Positions 10,175 through 18,310 of a DNA stretch of 64,000 nt are shown here, one piece after another (position 1 is the stretch's first letter; each line of letters opens with the position of its first letter). The position numbers and the translations under genes are program-made. This DNA is from Leptospira dzoumogneensis (GTDB lineage Bacteria > Spirochaetota > Leptospiria > Leptospirales > Leptospiraceae), in the NCBI RefSeq assembly GCF_004770895.1, contig NZ_RQHS01000019.1, positions 62,001 to 126,000 on the forward strand. Reading direction: 5' to 3'. The notes under the pieces were generated by a model. It was not told the origin of the DNA, did not search any database, and worked only from the letters and a program-made list of their open reading frames with translations.

Positions 10175-11098
10175 ATGCGTAAATTAGGACTAGCGGTATT
10201 GCTCCTATTTTTGTGTAGCGGCACGTTGTTCGCTTCAGGGGGAGGATCTTCCTCCAAACCATTAGCCGGATCATATCCGATCGTTCTTTCCCATGGACTT
10301 TTCGGTTGGGGAAAGGATTCTTCCGGAATTATTAGTATCGTGAACTATTGGGGAGGAATGGACACTTACCTTCAATCCCAAGGTGCGACTACTTATGCTC
10401 CTACTAAAACTGCAGCTCAATCCAATGAGACTCGCGGTGTTCAGTTAAAAGACAAAGTCCTTGTATACATGGCCGCAAACGGCTTTAGCAAAGTGCATAT
10501 CATTGGGCACTCTCAAGGTGGATTGGATAGCCGTTGGGCGATTTCCAACTTAGGACTTTCTTCCAAAGTTTCCACTTTGACCACGTTGAATACTCCTCAC
10601 AGAGGATCCCCAATTGCAGACATCGTAAGCACAGTTCTTCCTGATTGGATCAAACCTTTCGTGAGCGCTGTATTAGGTGTAGTAGTTCAATTGGTGTATG
10701 GCAGCGGAAACCAAGACGCTCTTGGAGCCTTAGGTTCTTTAACTACCAGCGGAACTGCGGCTTTCAATACTCGCACTCCCGATGCTTCTTCCGTTAAGTA
10801 TTTCTCTTACGGATCTTACATCACTCTTCCTGACCTGATCCAACACCCTTTAATGGGGATCATCCAACCTGCATGTGTTGCCGGCGGATTGTTCAACGGA
10901 CAAGGCGGAACTTGCGACGGATTAGTTCCTTACACTTCTTTGAAATGGGGAACCTTCAAAGGTGGACCTGATTACGGACTTCTAGTAACTGGTGTGGACC
11001 ACTTACAAGCTTCCAACACTTTGAATTCCGGAAAACCTTGGTATGACGTGGAAGGTTACTTCCTAAAAATGGCTTCCAACGCGAAATCGAATCAGTAA
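10175..11098 (+). CDS. Secreted triacylglycerol lipase (Pseudomonas-type family I)
   Basis: 307 residues with AGAGG nine bases upstream. A signal peptide (MRKLGLAVLLLFLCSGTLFA, cleavage after about 20) precedes a GGGSSS linker. The oxyanion-hole block YPIVLSHGLFGWG and nucleophile elbow IGHSQGG (Ser113) are characteristic of the family I/II lipases of Pseudomonas and Burkholderia. The likely acid and base are Asp248 (TCDGLVPY) and His276 (GVDHLQ). These enzymes usually need a Lif foldase; none is encoded next door. Two Cys residues (in QPACVAGG and GGTCDG) could form the disulfide seen in that family. A perfect terminator follows. Confidence 0.92.
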   Translation: MRKLGLAVLLLFLCSGTLFASGGGSSSKPLAGSYPIVLSHGLFGWGKDSSGIISIVNYWGGMDTYLQSQGATTYAPTKTAAQSNETRGVQLKDKVLVYMAANGFSKVHIIGHSQGGLDSRWAISNLGLSSKVSTLTTLNTPHRGSPIADIVSTVLPDWIKPFVSAVLGVVVQLVYGSGNQDALGALGSLTTSGTAAFNTRTPDASSVKYFSYGSYITLPDLIQHPLMGIIQPACVAGGLFNGQGGTCDGLVPYTSLKWGTFKGGPDYGLLVTGVDHLQASNTLNSGKPWYDVEGYFLKMASNAKSNQ

Positions 11099-11116
11099 TT
11101 TCGAACGTTGAGTCTG

Positions 11117-11149
11117 AAAAAAGCCGGGTTTAATCTCCCGGCTTTTTTT
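11117..11149 (+). terminator. Rho-independent terminator after the lipase gene
   Basis: AAAAAAGCCGGG (11117-11128), an 8-nt loop and CCCGGCTTTTTTT (11137-11149) form a GC stem followed by a T tract, 19 bp after the stop. Confidence 0.9.
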
Positions 11150-11221
11150 ATGCCCGAACCTAAGGGCAGAATACTGATTTTGTAGTTGGTATTTTTCTAA
11201 TATTCTTCATTCTTTCCGCTT

Positions 11222-12259
11222 ATGAGTTTTTCCCCAAAATTTGCGATCTTGGGTTCCGGAAGTATCGGAACATACATCGGAGCATACTTGGTAAAAGCAG
11301 GGTATCCTGTAGTATTTATAGGTAGAGAAAGATTAAAACAAGAGATCCAATTATTCGGTTTAGGGATCAGCGACTATAAGGGAAATTCTTTCACCCTCGC
11401 CCCAAGCCAGGTCCGCTATGTTACCGACATAAAAGAAGCCAAAGACTCTAACGTATTTTTGATCACGGTCAAAAGTAAGGATACGGTAGAAGTAGGAAAA
11501 TCCATTCGTTCACTTTTTTCACCTGAAGAATTATCCAAAATTATAGTAGTCAGTTTTCAAAATGGAGTTCGAAACTCAAAAGAGTTAGCTTCCGTATTAC
11601 CGGAGTTAAACGATAGGAATTTACCTGGCATGGTCCCGTTCAATGTGGTGGCGAAAGGAAAAGGCCAATTCCATCAGGGAACCAGCGGAGAACTTGTAGT
11701 CAGGTCGAATGAATTCGGGAACAAGATCCATTCTTGTCTGAGAAGAGCAGGTCTACCTTCTATCGTACATAAAAACATGGAAGGTATTCTTTGGGGAAAA
11801 CTTCTTTTCAATTTGAATAATAGTTTAAACGCACTCGCAGGTATTCCTCTCAGAGAAGAATTGTCCCAAAGAACTTACAGAAAAATTTTAGCTTCTATGA
11901 TCTTAGAAGGTTTAGAAATACTTAAACTTTCCGGGATACAACCTGCAAGTGCAGGCAAAATGATCCCTTGGCTTGCGCCTATCATTTTAGGTTTGCCGGA
12001 CTTCTTGTTTTTTAGAGTGGCTTCTTCCATGGTCAAAATTGATCCGGAGGCAAGATCTTCAATGTGGGAAGACCTTCATCACGGAAGAAAAACCGAGATT
12101 CCTTATTTGAATGGAGAAATTATAAGTTTAGCGGATGAGATCGGTCATAAGGCGCCGATCAATCGTAAGATCGCATCTTTGATCTCAGAAGCGGAAAGCG
12201 GTTCCGGCAAATCTAAATACGATGCGGAAACGCTTTCTAATCTTTTGGGAATTGTTTAG
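11222..12259 (+). CDS. Ketopantoate reductase-family (PanE/ApbA) protein
   Basis: 345 residues. An N-terminal Rossmann fold begins FAILGSGSIGTYIGAYLVKAG (GxGxxG at about 11-16) and the ApbA C-terminal helical domain includes GILWGKLLFNLNNSLNALAGIP with the catalytic-type Lys and Asn. The family reduces 2-dehydropantoate to pantoate with NADPH for pantothenate and CoA synthesis. Leptospiral genomes often carry more than one paralogue, so a role in pantothenate synthesis is likely but not proved. It converges on the next gene with a 4-bp overlap of stop regions (12256-12259). Confidence 0.85.
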   Translation: MSFSPKFAILGSGSIGTYIGAYLVKAGYPVVFIGRERLKQEIQLFGLGISDYKGNSFTLAPSQVRYVTDIKEAKDSNVFLITVKSKDTVEVGKSIRSLFSPEELSKIIVVSFQNGVRNSKELASVLPELNDRNLPGMVPFNVVAKGKGQFHQGTSGELVVRSNEFGNKIHSCLRRAGLPSIVHKNMEGILWGKLLFNLNNSLNALAGIPLREELSQRTYRKILASMILEGLEILKLSGIQPASAGKMIPWLAPIILGLPDFLFFRVASSMVKIDPEARSSMWEDLHHGRKTEIPYLNGEIISLADEIGHKAPINRKIASLISEAESGSGKSKYDAETLSNLLGIV

Positions 12260-13194
12260 GTTTCTTTGTCGGAAGGTCCGGAAGCAGTTGTATCTTCCGG
12301 TTTTCCTTTTCCGAAAACAAATCTTCTGATTGCGTAGAATAATCCTATCGCAGCCGGGATCAGTAATTTTGCTCCTTTCAGCAAGAATCCGCCGATCACT
12401 GCAAATAATCCCGCCTTTTTCAGAAGTCCTCCTGCGATCAAACCTCCGATCCCGTAAGCAGCTAAGCTGTCTATTTTAGAATCGTAATCTGCATAACGAT
12501 TTCCTTCGGAGAATTCAACACTCTTTAGAATTCTGCCTACATCTCCTTCTACTCTTTTTAAAACGGAAATGTCTCCGAGTACATTGAGCAGAAGATAACC
12601 GCTTCTTCCTAAAACTCGAATATTATAATTGAGAGTATTCGTTTCTGTTCCTTCGAATTTATATTCTTTTGCCCAATGCAATTTTTTAGCGGCAGAATCA
12701 TAATAAGGAGCGGAAGCCCAGCCAACTAATTCCAATCCGGAGTATCCGTCTTTTTTTCTTTGCTCACTTTCTTCTTTTGCGGATTCTTGCAGCTCGGATA
12801 ATAATTCGTCGTATTTGATCTCTTTGGAATCTTCATCGTCTACATGACCTTCTTCCACATAGTCAATAGTGATCGCATAAGACCCCAGATCCAATGGAGT
12901 CTCGCTTGCAATGAATAAAATCCCTAATCCAGGTTCGCTTGTGGGAGGATTTCCCCAAACATCTTCCAATACTGTCTTACTATCTTTTGGATTTAGATAT
13001 TTATAACCTTTCGGGACTTGGATATTCGCGATCAGTTTTCCGTCTTTATTGGAAAGAGGAACTAGGTTAGTTTCATATTTTAAGGATTTGATCCATTTAG
13101 TTAAATCCTCATCTGTTTCAAATTTTTGAGCGGAAACAGGAAGGCTCCATAATATGGCCGTAAAAAAGAAAAGGGCCAAGTATCGACGAATCAT
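12256..13194 (-). CDS. DUF2167 family membrane-anchored protein
   Basis: Start placed at the ATG at 13194 because it begins a signal peptide (MIRRYLALFFFTAILWSLPVSAQ) after a GGGAG; the frame is open 22 codons further up without signal character. 312 residues. It matches the DUF2167 pattern: IQVPKGYKYLNP, the block WGNPP..GLGILFI, YVEEGHVDDEDSKEIKYDELL, GYSGLELVGWASAPYYD, LHWAKEY and ADYDSKIDSLAAYGIGGLI. One or two hydrophobic helices lie at about 255-295. Its function is unknown. An AACGAACGTT palindrome lies about 100 bp upstream. Confidence 0.85.
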   Translation of the reverse strand: MIRRYLALFFFTAILWSLPVSAQKFETDEDLTKWIKSLKYETNLVPLSNKDGKLIANIQVPKGYKYLNPKDSKTVLEDVWGNPPTSEPGLGILFIASETPLDLGSYAITIDYVEEGHVDDEDSKEIKYDELLSELQESAKEESEQRKKDGYSGLELVGWASAPYYDSAAKKLHWAKEYKFEGTETNTLNYNIRVLGRSGYLLLNVLGDISVLKRVEGDVGRILKSVEFSEGNRYADYDSKIDSLAAYGIGGLIAGGLLKKAGLFAVIGGFLLKGAKLLIPAAIGLFYAIRRFVFGKGKPEDTTASGPSDKET

Positions 13195-13294
13195 ATATAT
13201 TCTCCCGGATTGAATCGAGTAACAAATACTATGCCGATCCAAAAGGAATTCGGACAACAAATAATGTTTAAATTGGAAAAAATATATTGAAAAG

Positions 13295-13304
13295 AACGAA
13301 CGTT
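13295..13304. promoter_or_regulatory. Operator-like palindrome AACGAACGTT upstream of the DUF2167 gene
   Basis: The core AAC-GAAC-GTT is identical to those at 18208 and 23647. It sits between the DUF2062 stop and the DUF2167 start, 101 bp upstream of the latter. Confidence 0.4.
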
Positions 13305-13316
13305 ACACAATGAACC

Positions 13317-13925
13317 TTAAGGTGTTTTGGCTGCGAACAATCCCACATCTTTTCTAACGTGTTTTAGTTCCCATTCCTGCAGGCTGATACCTTCTTCATG
13401 TGCTCTTCTGGCTCTATACGAATTTAATAAACGATAGGTGATCGGATAACCGAGTAGAGCCAAAGGGATCCCGAAAGCAAATCCACCTACGAACATAGGA
13501 AGTCCCATCTTATCGAATAAGAAAATTGTCCAATGATATAATCCGCTGATCAGATCCATAGACTCAGATTCTTTAGAGATAGATAATAACGTATCAAAAC
13601 TGATCTGTTGGAAAGGGATCCCGAGTAAAAGTAAAACCTGTTTGCCTATCCAATAGAATAGAGAATAAAAAAACGGAAGAGTGACCGGATTTGTGATCCA
13701 GATCATAGCGATCGCGATAGGTAGATAAAAACGGATACGGAATAATCGAAGTATCAACCAGGTTCCTAGTCCCAAATACATCTGCACTCCTACTAAAGGA
13801 GTCATGGACCATAGTAAACCGATAGTGGTGCCTAAACAAACTTCGTGAATAGGTGCATAAGATTCTTGGAAAGGTAAGATGATTTGTTTATGGATGATAC
13901 GCCAGATCGTTCTGAGAAAATTCAT
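13317..13925 (-). CDS. DUF2062 membrane protein
   Basis: 202 residues with AGGA before the ATG. It has the DUF2062 pattern: FQESYAPIHEVCLGTTIGLLWSMTPLVGVQM near 20-50, then RFYLPIAIAMIWITNPVTLPFFYSLFYWIGKQ, and a C-terminal hydrophobic hairpin (GGFAFGIPLALLGYPITYRLL). Three or four membrane helices are expected. The family role is unknown, although members are often near envelope genes. It starts 11 bp after the TPR lipoprotein stop, so the two are probably cotranscribed. Confidence 0.85.
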   Translation of the reverse strand: MNFLRTIWRIIHKQIILPFQESYAPIHEVCLGTTIGLLWSMTPLVGVQMYLGLGTWLILRLFRIRFYLPIAIAMIWITNPVTLPFFYSLFYWIGKQVLLLLGIPFQQISFDTLLSISKESESMDLISGLYHWTIFLFDKMGLPMFVGGFAFGIPLALLGYPITYRLLNSYRARRAHEEGISLQEWELKHVRKDVGLFAAKTP

Positions 13926-13936
13926 TGGGTCCTGTT

Positions 13937-14722
13937 TTATTTAGAACTGGAAAGTTTGGAATATTGTTCCCAAGATTTTGAGTATTTCTCCATTGCTGGA
14001 AATAATTCGAAGGCTTTTTTTGCCGACTCGCTTGCTGCCTTAGGATTTTTTTCGAAATCGTTTTGTAACTTTGCCAGAAGATAATAGGTTTCCGCTTTGA
14101 TAATTAGATCTCTGTATTCGGTCCCTAATCCTTTTTTTAAGGATTGGACAGAAGCAACCTTGTCTCGATCCAGTAAATGTACAAAACCAAGTCCATAATA
14201 GGCAGAACCTTCCGGTTTTACTTGGATGGATTTATTGTACCAGTCCATTGCTTCTTCTCTTTCATCTTGAGAAAGAGATAAATTTCCGAGATCGGTAAGT
14301 AACATAGAACTGTATTCTTGGTCTTTGGTTGCCTGTGCGATCACTAAGGCTTGTTTGTATCTTGTTTCTGCCTTTTCATAATTCTGCTTATGTTTTTCGA
14401 TCTGCGCAAGACCTCTAAGGCAATCGATAGAGTTTTTATTTTCCTTTAAACAAAGTTTATATTCCTTCTCTGCAGAAGGATCTTCTTTGCGTAAATAATG
14501 GATCCATCCTCTCAAATAATGGACCTGGTCCATTTTTCCCGTAATAAGTGCCTTATCTTTAGCCTTCTGAACGGATTCCGTTAAATGACCGGAGTCCAAT
14601 AAATCTCTGATCTCTAGAATGGATGGCTCATCCTTCTCCCCTGAACAAGAGGAATAAGAAGCCAATACGAGTGTAACGCTAGCTAAAATAGAATAGTTTC
14701 TAAAAAAATGAAAACGGTCCAT
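13937..14722 (-). CDS. TPR-repeat lipoprotein
   Basis: 261 residues. The N-terminus is a lipoprotein signal ending in LASYSSC (Cys about residue 26). The rest is made of tetratricopeptide repeats, for example YLRGWIHYLRKEDPSAEKEYKLCL, GLAQIEKHKQNYEKAETRYKQAL and DLGNLSLSQDEREEAMDWYNKSIQ. TPR solenoids bind partner proteins; this one should sit on the periplasmic or surface side of a membrane. It is the first gene of a two-gene operon with the DUF2062 gene. Confidence 0.87.
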   Translation of the reverse strand: MDRFHFFRNYSILASVTLVLASYSSCSGEKDEPSILEIRDLLDSGHLTESVQKAKDKALITGKMDQVHYLRGWIHYLRKEDPSAEKEYKLCLKENKNSIDCLRGLAQIEKHKQNYEKAETRYKQALVIAQATKDQEYSSMLLTDLGNLSLSQDEREEAMDWYNKSIQVKPEGSAYYGLGFVHLLDRDKVASVQSLKKGLGTEYRDLIIKAETYYLLAKLQNDFEKNPKAASESAKKAFELFPAMEKYSKSWEQYSKLSSSK

Positions 14723-15054
14723 GTCTATGATTCGTATCGGTCTTTTTCATGCTCTTCCGGAGGATCGACATGGCAACATGAATTTCCGGTTTTTAAGTCT
14801 ATTTGCCAAAATACTTCTTTTTTCCGAAAAACGCCTGATTGGACGTATAATTTTTCGATTTTTTTCCTCTAATAATCTTTGAAGTTCCCCGAATTTAGGC
14901 TTTGGGAAGTTTCTTTCGTATTTACGGAATCCAAGCAAAAAGTAGAAGGTCAAACGTTCTATAGTCAATATTGGAAATTATTATTTTCCAATATTCTCTC
15001 GAATACTCTTGTTAGTCGGAGAAAGATTGACGAGAAAATATAATCCGATGGAGG
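14723..15054. other. 332-bp intergenic region with an 11-bp inverted repeat
   Basis: It lies between divergent genes. Apart from the inverted repeat at 14967-14995, I see no promoter of good quality. A 73-codon minus-strand ORF here lacks a ribosome site and coding character. Confidence 0.4.
14967..14995. repeat. Perfect inverted repeat, 11-bp arms with 7-nt spacer
   Basis: AATATTGGAAA (14967-14977) and TTTCCAATATT (14985-14995) flank TTATTAT. It is 60 bp upstream of the 7TMR-DISM phosphatase gene and could be a regulator site for it. The core TTGGAAA/TTTCCAA recurs at 28448-28465. Confidence 0.55.
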
Positions 15055-17169
15055 ATGGTTCAACCTTCCTGCTCAATGCACACTGCAAAGTACTTATTCT
15101 TCTTATTAGGCCCCATCGGCTTCCTCATTTTCCTTTTGTCTCTCACCCCCTGGCATAAGGAGGAAAATTTACGCGCTTACAAAGGTGTAATAGATCTCAG
15201 AGGCATCCAAAGTGCAAGTTCCGGCCCGGTAGATCTATCCGGAGAATGGGAATTTTTCTGGAGCCAAGAGCCTGGAAAAATTTTAGAATCCTTTCACGGG
15301 AACATGACTGTTCCAGGTTCTTGGAATAGAGAAACAGAATTACATCCATCTTATGAAAGATTAGGTTATGCAACCTATAGACTTAAAGTCCTTTTACCGG
15401 ATGTTTGGGTGGGGAAGGTACTTACTCTAGGTTTAGGCACCGTTTGGAGTTCCTATAGATTGTACTTGGACGGAGAGTTCCAAGGAGAATCAGGAGGCCC
15501 GTCTACTTCTACTCAGTCTAGCGTTGCAAGAGTGCAGCCCAGATCTTTTTCTTTTGTTCCCAGCTCCAGTCAGATAGAAATTTCCATTTTTGTTACGAAT
15601 AATTTCGCAAGACAAGGCGGGATCAGCTCTCCTATTAAGTTAGGTCCTTCCGAAGTGATGTTGTCCACAAGGACAAGGACAATCTTCACGGATATTTTTG
15701 CATTCTCCAGTTTAGTGATCATGGGGCTTTATCATATCTCCCTGTATCTATATTTAAGATCCAGCAAGGCTCCTTTGTATTTCGGATTTATGAGTATGGC
15801 GATCGGCATTAGGACTCTTGTCACGAATACAAGACTTCTAATGGAATTTTTCCCTTCTATCAACCAGAACGGGATACAGATGATAGAACAGATTTCCATG
15901 ATGTGCGCTACCGGATTATATCTGCTATTCTTCTATGAAACATTTACAGTTTATGCATCTAAACTATACATAAGAATTTCTTTAGCGATCATCTCTCTGT
16001 TCATCCTAATGACCTTATTCGGCTCTTTGGAATTCAATAGCAGCAAGGTTGCCTATTTCCATTTATTTATAGGTATCACGATCGGTTATGTGATCTATGT
16101 GATCTTTGGAATAGACTTTGATAAAGAAAATAACTCTTCTTATATCTTATACGGTTCGGGTATACTATTCTTAGGAGTAGCTATAGATCTATTCTACACT
16201 TATATCCTAAAAGTTTCGTCCCACCAGGTTTCTCATATTGCACTCGTACTTTTCGTATTCTTGCAGTCTTTGGTGATCGCTTCGGATCGTTCTTCCAAAT
16301 ATAAAGAAGCGAAACTTCTTACGGAAGATCTACAAACTATGAACTTAGAACTTTTCGAAATGAAAGAAAAGTTGGTCCAAAAGGTGGAAGATAGGACTAG
16401 AACTCTAAACGATACCCTCCAGCAGATCAATAGAGAATTAGAGATCGCTCAGAACGTACAAAGAAAAATACTCACTCCTCCCGAAAGAGAGATCAAAGGA
16501 ATTCGTTTCGACTACGTTTACAAACCTTTGGAAAAAGTGGGCGGTGACTTTTTAGATATTTCGGAGATCAATCCCGGCCAAGTTAGAGTGCTTTTAGCGG
16601 ACGCAGTAGGACATGGGGTCCAGGCAAGCTTAATGACCATGGCCTTAAAAACCGAATACGAAGAATTGAAAAAACTGGCCTGCCCTACTCTTGTATTAAA
16701 AGAATTGAATGGAAGATTTTTAAGAAAATTCGATACCTTAGAAAGTATTTTCCCTTGTTTTGTGGCAGATATCTATTTAGAAAAAAAGGAAGTTCTATAT
16801 GCTTCTGCGGGACATCCCGATCAGGTCTTGCTTTCTCCTGACGGTAATTTCGAATTACTCCATAAAACAGGTCCTATACTAGGATTATTCGATGATCTAG
16901 AGATCGAATTCTCCACCTATAAGTTCCCTACAGGAAGCCGTTTATTACTTTTCTCTGATGGACTCATCGAGAACAGAAGAAAGGAAAATAGATGGAGCAC
17001 TGTGGAAACAATTGCATCCAGAGCCTCCACACTTTCCAGCGTCAGCCTCCAAAAACTATTGGAAGAATTAGTAGTAATGGAAGAAAGATCCAGAGGAGAC
17101 GAACAAAGATACGATGATATCACTATCATCGCGATCGAATCCAGAGAAACTCCCGAATATCCTGCATAA
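15055..17169 (+). CDS. 7TMR-DISM receptor with C-terminal SpoIIE-type PP2C phosphatase
   Basis: 704 residues. A signal anchor (about 10-30) leads to an extracytoplasmic beta-jelly-roll sensing domain (about 40-200; SGEWEFFW, GYATYRLKV, LTLGLGTVWSSYRLYLDGE). Seven hydrophobic helices follow (about 215-425), then a coiled coil (430-470) and the PP2C-like SpoIIE domain (about 480-700) with VGGDFLD, LLADAVGHGVQASLMTMALK, SAGHPDQVLL, LFSDGLIENRR and YDDITIIAI. Such proteins sense ligands outside and dephosphorylate anti-sigma-antagonist (STAS) proteins. The start is uncertain: GGAGG directly touches this ATG, and an alternative ATG is at 15076. Confidence 0.9.
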   Translation: MVQPSCSMHTAKYLFFLLGPIGFLIFLLSLTPWHKEENLRAYKGVIDLRGIQSASSGPVDLSGEWEFFWSQEPGKILESFHGNMTVPGSWNRETELHPSYERLGYATYRLKVLLPDVWVGKVLTLGLGTVWSSYRLYLDGEFQGESGGPSTSTQSSVARVQPRSFSFVPSSSQIEISIFVTNNFARQGGISSPIKLGPSEVMLSTRTRTIFTDIFAFSSLVIMGLYHISLYLYLRSSKAPLYFGFMSMAIGIRTLVTNTRLLMEFFPSINQNGIQMIEQISMMCATGLYLLFFYETFTVYASKLYIRISLAIISLFILMTLFGSLEFNSSKVAYFHLFIGITIGYVIYVIFGIDFDKENNSSYILYGSGILFLGVAIDLFYTYILKVSSHQVSHIALVLFVFLQSLVIASDRSSKYKEAKLLTEDLQTMNLELFEMKEKLVQKVEDRTRTLNDTLQQINRELEIAQNVQRKILTPPEREIKGIRFDYVYKPLEKVGGDFLDISEINPGQVRVLLADAVGHGVQASLMTMALKTEYEELKKLACPTLVLKELNGRFLRKFDTLESIFPCFVADIYLEKKEVLYASAGHPDQVLLSPDGNFELLHKTGPILGLFDDLEIEFSTYKFPTGSRLLLFSDGLIENRRKENRWSTVETIASRASTLSSVSLQKLLEELVVMEERSRGDEQRYDDITIIAIESRETPEYPA

Positions 17170-17197
17170 AAAAGCCCCCGAGATCGGAGGCCTTTTT
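17168..17197. terminator. Bidirectional terminator between convergent genes
   Basis: AAAAAAGCCCCCG (17168-17180), AGAT loop, CGGAGGCCTTTTT (17185-17197); one mismatch in the stem, T tracts on both strands. It serves the phosphatase gene and the convergent dehydratase gene. Confidence 0.8.
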
Positions 17198-17219
17198 ATA
17201 GTTCGGATAAACGAAAAGA

Positions 17220-17636
17220 TCAGCAGATTACTACTAATTCTCCGGAGGCTTTCACTTCTCCTGATTCGTCGGCAGCCTCTACAGCTACTGTAAGAAGTTT
17301 TTCTCCGTTTTCTTCTTTTTTACGTTTGATCTTGCCGGAACAAGTTAACTTTTGTCCAGGCTTGGTCATTGCTTTGAAAGTGACTCCGAATTCTTTGATC
17401 TGCTTTTGGTCTGCCCAAGAAGTACAAAGTCTTCCGATCTGAGCCATTACGAACATACCATGAGCGATAGTTCCGTCCAATCCGGTCTTACGAGCGAAAT
17501 CCGGATCGTTATGGATCGGGTTAAAGTCACCGCTCGCTCCCGCATAACGTACTAGGTGCGCGTGCGTAATAGTATCCACTTTTAAAGGAGGGAGCTCTTG
17601 TCCTACTTCGTACTTGTCGAATTCAATCTTACTCAT
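17220..17636 (-). CDS. MaoC-family dehydratase, HadB-like subunit
   Basis: 138 residues with an excellent GGAGGATTAAG before the ATG. It is a single hotdog domain with the hydratase 2 motif YAGASGDFNPIHNDPDFA (about 31-48), supplying the catalytic Asp and His, then GTIAHGMFVMAQIG. Such proteins dehydrate (3R)-hydroxyacyl thioesters. The gene lies 13 bp downstream of a second, divergent hotdog gene; the pair has the order and sizes of mycobacterial HadA-HadB, where HadB is the catalytic subunit. Whether the substrate is ACP- or CoA-bound is not visible. Confidence 0.88.
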   Translation of the reverse strand: MSKIEFDKYEVGQELPPLKVDTITHAHLVRYAGASGDFNPIHNDPDFARKTGLDGTIAHGMFVMAQIGRLCTSWADQKQIKEFGVTFKAMTKPGQKLTCSGKIKRKKEENGEKLLTVAVEAADESGEVKASGELVVIC

Positions 17637-17649
17637 CTTAATCCTCCTA

Positions 17650-18102
17650 TCACTGTTCCGGTTTACGGATGAAAATGGACATCTCTGCTTCGATCACAGT
17701 TTCACCTTTCGCATTACGAATAGTGGTGCGGAAAGTCATTGTATCCATTTTACCGACAGTTACGTTAACACATTCTCCCTGAGAAGAAACCTTACCGGGA
17801 TAAAGAGTTTTAACATAATTATATTTTTCTTTTAGATGTAGGATCCTGGAAGTATCGACTCCCATGTTCTCCATATCTTTCCAAATTTTAGGATATCCCC
17901 AAAACTGGATCACTGTGGGAAATGTAGGAGGAGCTGGAATGTCCTCGTATCCCGCTTTTTTTGCCGCTTCTAAATCGAAGTATATCGGATTGCTTTCACC
18001 GATCGCTAGACAAAACTCTTTTATCTTTCCTCTTTCTACGTCGAATTCGTAGGAGTCGAGTTTTGTGCCGATCAGGTCTTTTGAAATGCCTTTTTCTGCC
18101 AT
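17650..18102 (-). CDS. MaoC-like dehydratase N-terminal-type protein, HadA-like subunit
   Basis: 150 residues with AAAGGATT before the ATG. It belongs to the FAS1-like dehydratase (MaoC_dehydrat_N) group: [34 protein letters not shown] (Asp-His pair replaced, as in non-catalytic HadA subunits), [15 protein letters not shown] and [16 protein letters not shown]. In mycobacteria HadA binds the long acyl chain and pairs with catalytic HadB. This gene is directly upstream of the HadB-like gene and both should be translated from one message. Confidence 0.85.
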   Translation of the reverse strand: MAEKGISKDLIGTKLDSYEFDVERGKIKEFCLAIGESNPIYFDLEAAKKAGYEDIPAPPTFPTVIQFWGYPKIWKDMENMGVDTSRILHLKEKYNYVKTLYPGKVSSQGECVNVTVGKMDTMTFRTTIRNAKGETVIEAEMSIFIRKPEQ

Positions 18103-18207
18103 AATCCTTTTCCTTTGGATTGGTTTAAAAACCTTCGAAGGATCGAAGATCGTTTATATGGCCCTATTTTTTAGACACCGATCTCACAGGTCCATTGAAT
18201 TTTTAGT

Positions 18208-18217
18208 AACGAACGTT
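18208..18217. promoter_or_regulatory. Operator-like palindrome AACGAACGTT between the HadA-like and sulfatase genes
   Basis: The core is identical to those at 13295 and 23647, within GTAACGAACGTTCTGTTCGC. It lies 105 bp upstream of the minus-strand dehydratase pair and 93 bp upstream of the plus-strand sulfatase-like gene, so it could control either or both. Confidence 0.42.
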
Positions 18218-18310
18218 CTGTTCGCTCAAACAAGCGCCGACTGAATGGTGTTCATCCGGATGATAAGTGTTGTAAACGGACCCCTCAAGTAAAATTCTGT
18301 CCTTGTTCTC

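Noticed and set aside
14747..14968. 73-codon minus-strand ORF in the gap before the 7TMR-DISM gene
   Set aside because: No ribosome site, it begins inside a perfect inverted repeat, and its composition is not protein-like.
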